NCBI GenBank assembly: GCA_958295925.1
Contig: CATQHL010000001.1
Location: forward strand, 1,966,780 to 2,030,779
Direction of reading: 5' to 3'
DNA from: an uncultured Acidimicrobiales bacterium
Lineage (GTDB): Bacteria; Actinomycetota; Acidimicrobiia; Acidimicrobiales; CATQHL01
DNA length: 64,000 nucleotides
This document shows, in pieces, positions 60,077 through 64,000 of the stretch. Below the pieces are notes generated by a model. The model saw nothing but the letters and a program-made list of their open reading frames with translations. It was not told where the DNA came from and did not search any database. How positions within the stretch are numbered: position 1 is the first letter of the stretch; every line of letters begins with the position of its first letter. The translations under genes were made by a program, and so were the position numbers.

Positions 60077-60379
60077 TTCCCTCCCTCTTTCGGTGAGGGA
60101 GGATACTCCCAATGTCTTAATAAGGCTAGGAACGGGCGGAAGGGTGGATCGGTTGCCTGTGGCTCTCGTATTCGAGGAGGTTGCAGGGGCAGGCAACCTT
60201 CCTGCTGCAGATGGCGGTCCTTGGCAGACACAAGCATTTCCCCGGAAAGTGTCGTATTGTTCTGCAGGTGATGCCGGCACGAGACGGGATGGCTCCGAAA
60301 GGTTGCCGTTGTTTGAATCCGGTGCGGGCGTCTGATGTCGTCAGAGACAAGCAGAATGACAAGTGAAAGGAGCGCATCA
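60077..60379. other. Divergent intergenic region between proS and ABC binding protein
   Basis: It holds the proS leader hairpin (60080-60102). A perfect 9-bp inverted repeat, GGTTGCCTG (60151-60159) and CAGGCAACC (60190-60198), has a small CTCG-TATT-CGAG hairpin nested inside its loop. The AAAGGAG ribosome binding site of the ABC gene is at the right end. I see no gene in it. Confidence 0.6.
60080..60102 (-). promoter_or_regulatory. Leader hairpin occluding the proS ribosome binding site
   Basis: In the proS mRNA CCTCCCTC and GAGGGAGG form a perfect 8-bp stem with a 7-base loop, and the downstream arm is the only Shine-Dalgarno-like sequence before ATG 60076. Translation would need the stem to open. 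Regulation by this means is inference. Confidence 0.5.
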
Positions 60380-61702
60380 ATGACGATTTACAGAGGAAAG
60401 CGGAAACTAGGACTCTTCGGGGCATTATTTCTTGTAGTTGCACTCCTAGCGGCGTCGTGTGGCAGCGATACCACTACCACTTCGGATTCCACTACCACCA
60501 CGAGAGCGCCCTCAACCACTCAAGCCGCTCCCGAGCCTGAGCCTGCAGAGGAGGTCACGCTGGAGTTCTGGTCCTGGAACAACGAAGGCGCTTATCCATT
60601 AGTGCACGAGATGGCGGAGGCGCGCTTCGAGGCCGACCACCCGACCGTGGACGTCGTCCGTAATTACACGCCGTTCGCGGACTACATGACCAACTTACGC
60701 TCGGTCCTGGCCGCCGGCGCCCCTCCCGACATCGCTCAGGTTCCCTGGACGGGCGAGTACACCGACCTGGTAGCCAATGGGCAACTGGCTTCGCTTGAAG
60801 GCGAATTCGACGTGGGTTTCCCGGACTTCTTTGAACCGATCGCTTCAATTGCCAGCGTTGACGGCATCCCGTATGCCATCCCGTTGGACGTCAACTCCTT
60901 GCAGATCGCCTACAACAAGGACATCTTTGAGGAATTGGGTGCGTCACAGCCAATGTCGTCCGCTGAATTGATAGGGATAGTCGAGGCTCTCGAAGAGGAG
61001 GGCTACTTCGGGATTGCCGTAGGCACGCAAGACCGCTGGGCAGGCGGAGACCTGTTCTTCAACCAACTGGCGTACACCGACCCGACGAACACCCTTATTG
61101 TCCGCGCCGATGCTGGCGAGGCGCCCTGGGATTCCCCAGAGTTCCGTGTCGCCGCCGACTACCTGAACATGCTGATCGAAGCTGGGGTATTCGCGCCAGG
61201 GGCCAACTCCATGGGGGCGTTCGTGGGTGCGCTCGAGCTATTTGTGTCGGGGCAGGCGGCAATGTTCTTCCCGGTCGGAAACTTCATCACCGGTGGCATC
61301 GCCGAACAGGTCGGCGACAGCTTCGAATGGAGCGTTTTCCCGTTCCCGTCTCCGATGGGATCAGACGATCCTCGCGCGGTTGGCGGCGTAGCCGAGATGT
61401 TCTCGGTGACTGCAGACGCTGCGAACCCCGATCTTGCCGTTGAGTTCCTCCGCTACCTCACCGACGCGGAAGGCGCCGTTTCGCTGGTTGAAAATGACTT
61501 CATCCCGTCGTGGGAAGTCGAGATGCCTTCCAGTGTGAGCGCCTTGTACATGGACTTGGTTGCGGCGCAGGCCACTGTGCGCAACCGCACCGTGTACACC
61601 ACGCCCGTATACGACGCCATCCTTAACGGGGTGCAAGGGCTGCTCGACGGATCAGTCACGCCGGAGGAGATGATTGCTGGGATGGTGGAGGCTGCCCCCT
61701 AG
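60380..61702 (+). CDS. Sugar-type ABC transporter solute-binding lipoprotein
   Basis: A 440-residue lipoprotein (LLAASC lipobox near residue 28) with a Thr/Ser/Pro linker. The mature part is a family 1 extracellular binding protein of the MalE kind: VTLEFWSWNNEGAYPLVHEM, FEADHPTVDVV, LAAGAPPDIAQVPW, PYAIPLDVNSLQIAYNKDIF, and AAMFFPVGNFITGG in the usual order. It should bind a sugar or oligosaccharide. AAAGGAG seven bases before ATG 60380 decides the start. Two permease genes follow. Confidence 0.94.
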   Translation: MTIYRGKRKLGLFGALFLVVALLAASCGSDTTTTSDSTTTTRAPSTTQAAPEPEPAEEVTLEFWSWNNEGAYPLVHEMAEARFEADHPTVDVVRNYTPFADYMTNLRSVLAAGAPPDIAQVPWTGEYTDLVANGQLASLEGEFDVGFPDFFEPIASIASVDGIPYAIPLDVNSLQIAYNKDIFEELGASQPMSSAELIGIVEALEEEGYFGIAVGTQDRWAGGDLFFNQLAYTDPTNTLIVRADAGEAPWDSPEFRVAADYLNMLIEAGVFAPGANSMGAFVGALELFVSGQAAMFFPVGNFITGGIAEQVGDSFEWSVFPFPSPMGSDDPRAVGGVAEMFSVTADAANPDLAVEFLRYLTDAEGAVSLVENDFIPSWEVEMPSSVSALYMDLVAAQATVRNRTVYTTPVYDAILNGVQGLLDGSVTPEEMIAGMVEAAP

Positions 61703-61781
61703 TTTGACCTGAGCCAGACCGGCCAACAGCTGCGCGGGGGCCTATGTAGGTGAGCGCTTGGCCAGGTCGGCGGATGGCGAA

Positions 61782-62744
61782 ATGAGGGCGGACACGAGTC
61801 TCACAGCCGTTGCGCCCGCGGCATCCGATCGGAAACCCCGTCGCCGCGACCTTCTCCGCGCGGAGCGGCGGCGGGGTGGCAACTTCGCCTCGGGGCTGGG
61901 GGTGGCGATGGTGTTCCCCAGCCTCGCCGTGTTCCTGGGCCTCATCGCCGTGCCCGTGGTTGTGGTGGCGCTGGTCTCCCTCTCGGAGTGGGCTGGGTTC
62001 GAGTTGGGCGATCTTTCCTGGATCGGGCTGGAGAATTACCGCTCCCTCGTCGACGACGGGGTCTTTTGGGGGGCGTTGGTCAACACCCTCCTGTTCACCG
62101 GCCTCACCACGCTCTTTCTGAACATCCTGGGGTTCGGGTTTGCCCTGCTGATCTCAACGCGGGTGCGCGGCACCGGGCTTCTGCGAGCGGTGGTGTTCCT
62201 GCCGGCGCTGCTTCCGCCCGTGCTGGTGGGCCTGATGTGGCGGCGGGTGCTGGACGGCTTCGGCTTCGTGAACCAGATATTGCAGAACCTGGGCATCACC
62301 GACGAGCCGATTTTCTTCCTGGGGGAGCGGGGTTACGTGCTCTGGCTGATCATCGGGGTTACCATCTGGCAGTTCGCCGGCTTCGACATGATCCTGTACT
62401 ACGCCGGGCTGCAGAGCATCGACCGTTCCATGCTTGAAGCGGCGGCACTCGACGGGGCGCGCACGTTCAGGACGATTACACGTGTGGTGATTCCGTCGCT
62501 CTACCACATCGTGGGCGTCGTGGCGCTGCTTAACATCATCGGCGGGCTCAAGATTTTCGACGTGGTTTTCGTGATGACCCGGGGCGGCCCCAATCGCAGC
62601 TCTGAAGTGCTTGCCACGTACATGCTCGAAAAGGGCTTCCGTCACAGCATCATGGGCCAGGCTTCGGCCATCGCCGTCGTCATCGTCGTCCTCGCTGTGG
62701 TGTTCAGCCTGATCAGACTGAGGATCTCCAGGCGACTTGTTTGA
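61782..62744 (+). CDS. Sugar-type ABC transporter permease (MalF/UgpA-like)
   Basis: A 320-residue membrane subunit with six helices after a 45-residue basic N-terminus. The docking loop EAAALDGARTFRTITRVVIPSL lies near residues 217-238, and VMTRGGPNRSSEVLATYMLEKGF is the usual periplasmic and helix segment of this family. ATG 61782 is preferred; TTG 61758, with AGGTGA before it, is possible and would add eight residues. It overlaps the next permease gene by 8 bp. Confidence 0.92.
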   Translation: MRADTSLTAVAPAASDRKPRRRDLLRAERRRGGNFASGLGVAMVFPSLAVFLGLIAVPVVVVALVSLSEWAGFELGDLSWIGLENYRSLVDDGVFWGALVNTLLFTGLTTLFLNILGFGFALLISTRVRGTGLLRAVVFLPALLPPVLVGLMWRRVLDGFGFVNQILQNLGITDEPIFFLGERGYVLWLIIGVTIWQFAGFDMILYYAGLQSIDRSMLEAAALDGARTFRTITRVVIPSLYHIVGVVALLNIIGGLKIFDVVFVMTRGGPNRSSEVLATYMLEKGFRHSIMGQASAIAVVIVVLAVVFSLIRLRISRRLV

Positions 62745-63567
62745 TATTCGCTCCCCGTGGGCCAAGTCGTCCCTGTCGCTTCTGGCGGTGGGGATTGCGG
62801 TGGTGGTTCTGCTGCCGATCGCCTGGATCGGGGCGCTTTCACTGAAGACGGGGCGAGAGGTATACAAGCAGTCGTTCCTGCCGGATCAATGGACACCCGG
62901 TAACTATGTGGAAGCGTGGCGGGAGTTTGGTTTGGGCGGGTACTTCGTAAACAGCGTCTTCGTGACCGCCCTCTCGGTGGCGCTTACGGTCTTGGTGGGG
63001 TTGCTGGCTGCGCACGCCTTCACCTGGCTTAAGTTCCCGGGCTCGGAGTGGGTGTTCACGGCGCTGCTGCTTGGGATCATGATCCCACCAGCCGCGCTGG
63101 TGCTGCCCCTTCTCATCGAAGCCCGCCAACTTGGCCTCTACGACGAGCTCTACGGCCTGAGCCTGGTGTACGTAGCGTTCGGGCTGCCCATCTCCATACT
63201 GGTGTTTCGAGGATTCTTTCAAGGGCTGCCGGGCGATCTCGTGGAATCAGCGCGCCTCGACGGGGCGCGGGAGTGGAAGATTCTCTGGAGAGTGGTCGTG
63301 CCGATGGCGCGCCCAGCCATCGTGACGGTGACCATTCTTCTGATGCTCGCCAACTGGAACGACTTCATACTGGCGTTGGTGCTGCTGCGCGACTCCGACA
63401 CATACACGCTGCCGGTGGGAATCAGCCAGTTCATCGGTCAGTACAGAACGCCGCACGAACTGATCGCAGCGGCCTCCCTCATCGGTTCGGTGCCCGTTTT
63501 TCTGCTCTACCTGATACTGGAACGGCGCTTTCAGCAGGGTGTTGCGCAGGGGGCGCTGAAGGGGTGA
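62737..63567 (+). CDS. Sugar-type ABC transporter permease (MalG/UgpE-like)
   Basis: A 276-residue membrane subunit with six helices. The docking loop ESARLDGAREWKILWRVVVPMARPA is near residues 169-193, followed by MLANWNDFILALVLL and the C-terminal LERRFQQGVAQGALKG typical of MalG-type subunits. TTG 62737 overlaps the previous stop by 8 bp, giving translational coupling. No ATPase gene follows directly; such importers often share a general MsmK/UgpC-type ATPase encoded elsewhere. Confidence 0.93.
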   Translation: MFDIRSPWAKSSLSLLAVGIAVVVLLPIAWIGALSLKTGREVYKQSFLPDQWTPGNYVEAWREFGLGGYFVNSVFVTALSVALTVLVGLLAAHAFTWLKFPGSEWVFTALLLGIMIPPAALVLPLLIEARQLGLYDELYGLSLVYVAFGLPISILVFRGFFQGLPGDLVESARLDGAREWKILWRVVVPMARPAIVTVTILLMLANWNDFILALVLLRDSDTYTLPVGISQFIGQYRTPHELIAAASLIGSVPVFLLYLILERRFQQGVAQGALKG

Positions 63568-63633
63568 GGACACCTGTCAAGAACGCCAAGCCCGAACGTG
63601 AATGTACAGAGGCATAGTCCCAACACTGAAGCA

Positions 63634-63669
63634 AAGGAGTCAGACATGAGTAAGGAGTCACACATGAAT
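63634..63669 (+). repeat. 18-bp duplication of ribosome binding site and start codon
   Basis: AAGGAGTCAGACATGAGT (63634-63651) is followed at once by AAGGAGTCACACATGAAT (63652-63669). Each copy has its own AAGGAG and ATG at the same spacing and in the same frame, so the SDR gene has two consecutive initiation sites. Confidence 0.85.
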
Positions 63670-64000
63670 ACGAGTGCAGCATCTGACGCCGCTGACGCGG
63701 CGGCAAGACCGCTCGCCGGAAAAGTTGCGGTGGTCACAGGGGCAGGCAGCGGCATCGGGCGCGGCAGCGCCGTCGCCCTGGCCGGCGCCGGCGCCTCGGT
63801 GGTGGCGAACGACGTGAATGCCCCCTGGGCGCAGGAGACCGTTGACCTGATCGTCGCCTCGGGCGGGGCAGCCCTGGCCGACGGGGGCGACGTCTCCAAT
63901 TCTTCCGACGTGAAGGCGCTGGTTGGAAAGGCGGTGGACGCCTACGGCGGGCTCGACGTCATGCACGCCAATGCCGGGGTGGAGCGCTACGTCTCGCTCG
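63646..64000 (+). CDS. SDR-family dehydrogenase, C-terminus cut by window edge
   Basis: The first 118 residues of a short-chain dehydrogenase. LAGKVAVVTGAGSGIGRG near residues 23-40 carries the TGxxxGxG NAD(P)-binding motif. A GGDVSNSSDV segment follows, then LDVMHANAGVERY near 104-116 with the NAG motif. The catalytic Tyr-Lys lies beyond the window. It follows the sugar ABC permeases by 78 bp and may process the imported substrate. Start ATG 63646 or ATG 63664, each with AAGGAG eight bases upstream owing to an 18-bp duplication. Confidence 0.92.
   Translation, partial: MSKESHMNTSAASDAADAAARPLAGKVAVVTGAGSGIGRGSAVALAGAGASVVANDVNAPWAQETVDLIVASGGAALADGGDVSNSSDVKALVGKAVDAYGGLDVMHANAGVERYVSL

Noticed and set aside
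60140-60156. AGGGTGGATCGG, similar to the T-box antiterminator sequence, upstream of an aminoacyl-tRNA synthetase
   Set aside because: It lies on the strand opposite to proS, the match to the T-box core is incomplete, and no specifier stem is visible. The + strand gene downstream is a sugar transporter.

Overview
The window is 64 kb of high-GC DNA, densely packed with genes on both strands and rich in GTG and TTG starts. The gene set points to an actinobacterium, and I infer one of the Acidimicrobiia type. Supporting points are a ferrochelatase with the actinobacterial cysteine set, a MurA with Asp in place of the usual active-site Cys, a Tad pilus locus without an outer-membrane secretin, a moeA/moaA/moaC/SepX-like block, and many apparently leaderless genes with a TANNNT box 6-7 nt before an ATG or GTG. 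The assignment rests on gene content only.

Layout. 1-7.6 kb: MBL-fold hydrolase (cut by the window edge), ychF, ferrochelatase, an AT-richer solitary GHKL-ATPase/PD-(D/E)XK nuclease fusion that looks like a defence gene, a crotonase and nfuA. 7.6-15.7 kb: dxs, tldD-tldE, uppP, a SAF-domain protein, mtnP and an FmdB-type zinc ribbon gene. 15.9-20.4 kb: plsY, moeA, moaA, moaC, a SepX/GlpR-like membrane protein and tRNA-Ala(CGC). 20.4-34.7 kb: glpX, conserved small proteins, an unusual MFS fusion divergent from murA, a rhomboid protease, a cysteine desulfurase-mnmA pair, a ligA with a duplicated HhH domain, and tRNA-Leu(TAA). 34.8-38 kb: a lipoprotein and a large secreted Cys/Asp-rich protein, translationally coupled. 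38.1-43.5 kb: an ABC import operon with two different solute-binding lipoproteins. 43.5-56.6 kb: a complete monoderm Tad/Flp-type pilus locus (LysM/Pro-rich membrane protein, three TadE/G-like proteins, two pilin-like proteins, TadC, TadB, TadA, TadZ, CpaB) plus a divergent prepilin peptidase. 56.7-64 kb: an orphan glycine-betaine-type binding protein, proS, a sugar-type ABC importer without its ATPase, and the start of an SDR dehydrogenase.

How the parts work together. Housekeeping genes cover isoprenoid and lipid-carrier supply (dxs, uppP, murA, plsY), Fe-S and tRNA thiolation (nfuA, cysteine desulfurase, mnmA), haem and Moco synthesis. Accessory modules are the putative defence gene, the secreted-protein pair, two nutrient uptake systems and the pilus machine. 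Three pilus proteins (LysM protein, TadZ, TadA) carry Pro/Tyr-rich tails; in the first two these are long arrays of the same PPxY-like motif. Short imperfect tandem duplications recur at gene ends across the window.

The best candidates for something undescribed are the solitary GHKL-nuclease gene with its operator-like promoter, the two-helix pilin-like proteins with Cys/Trp repeats, and the shared Pro/Tyr arrays of the Tad apparatus.
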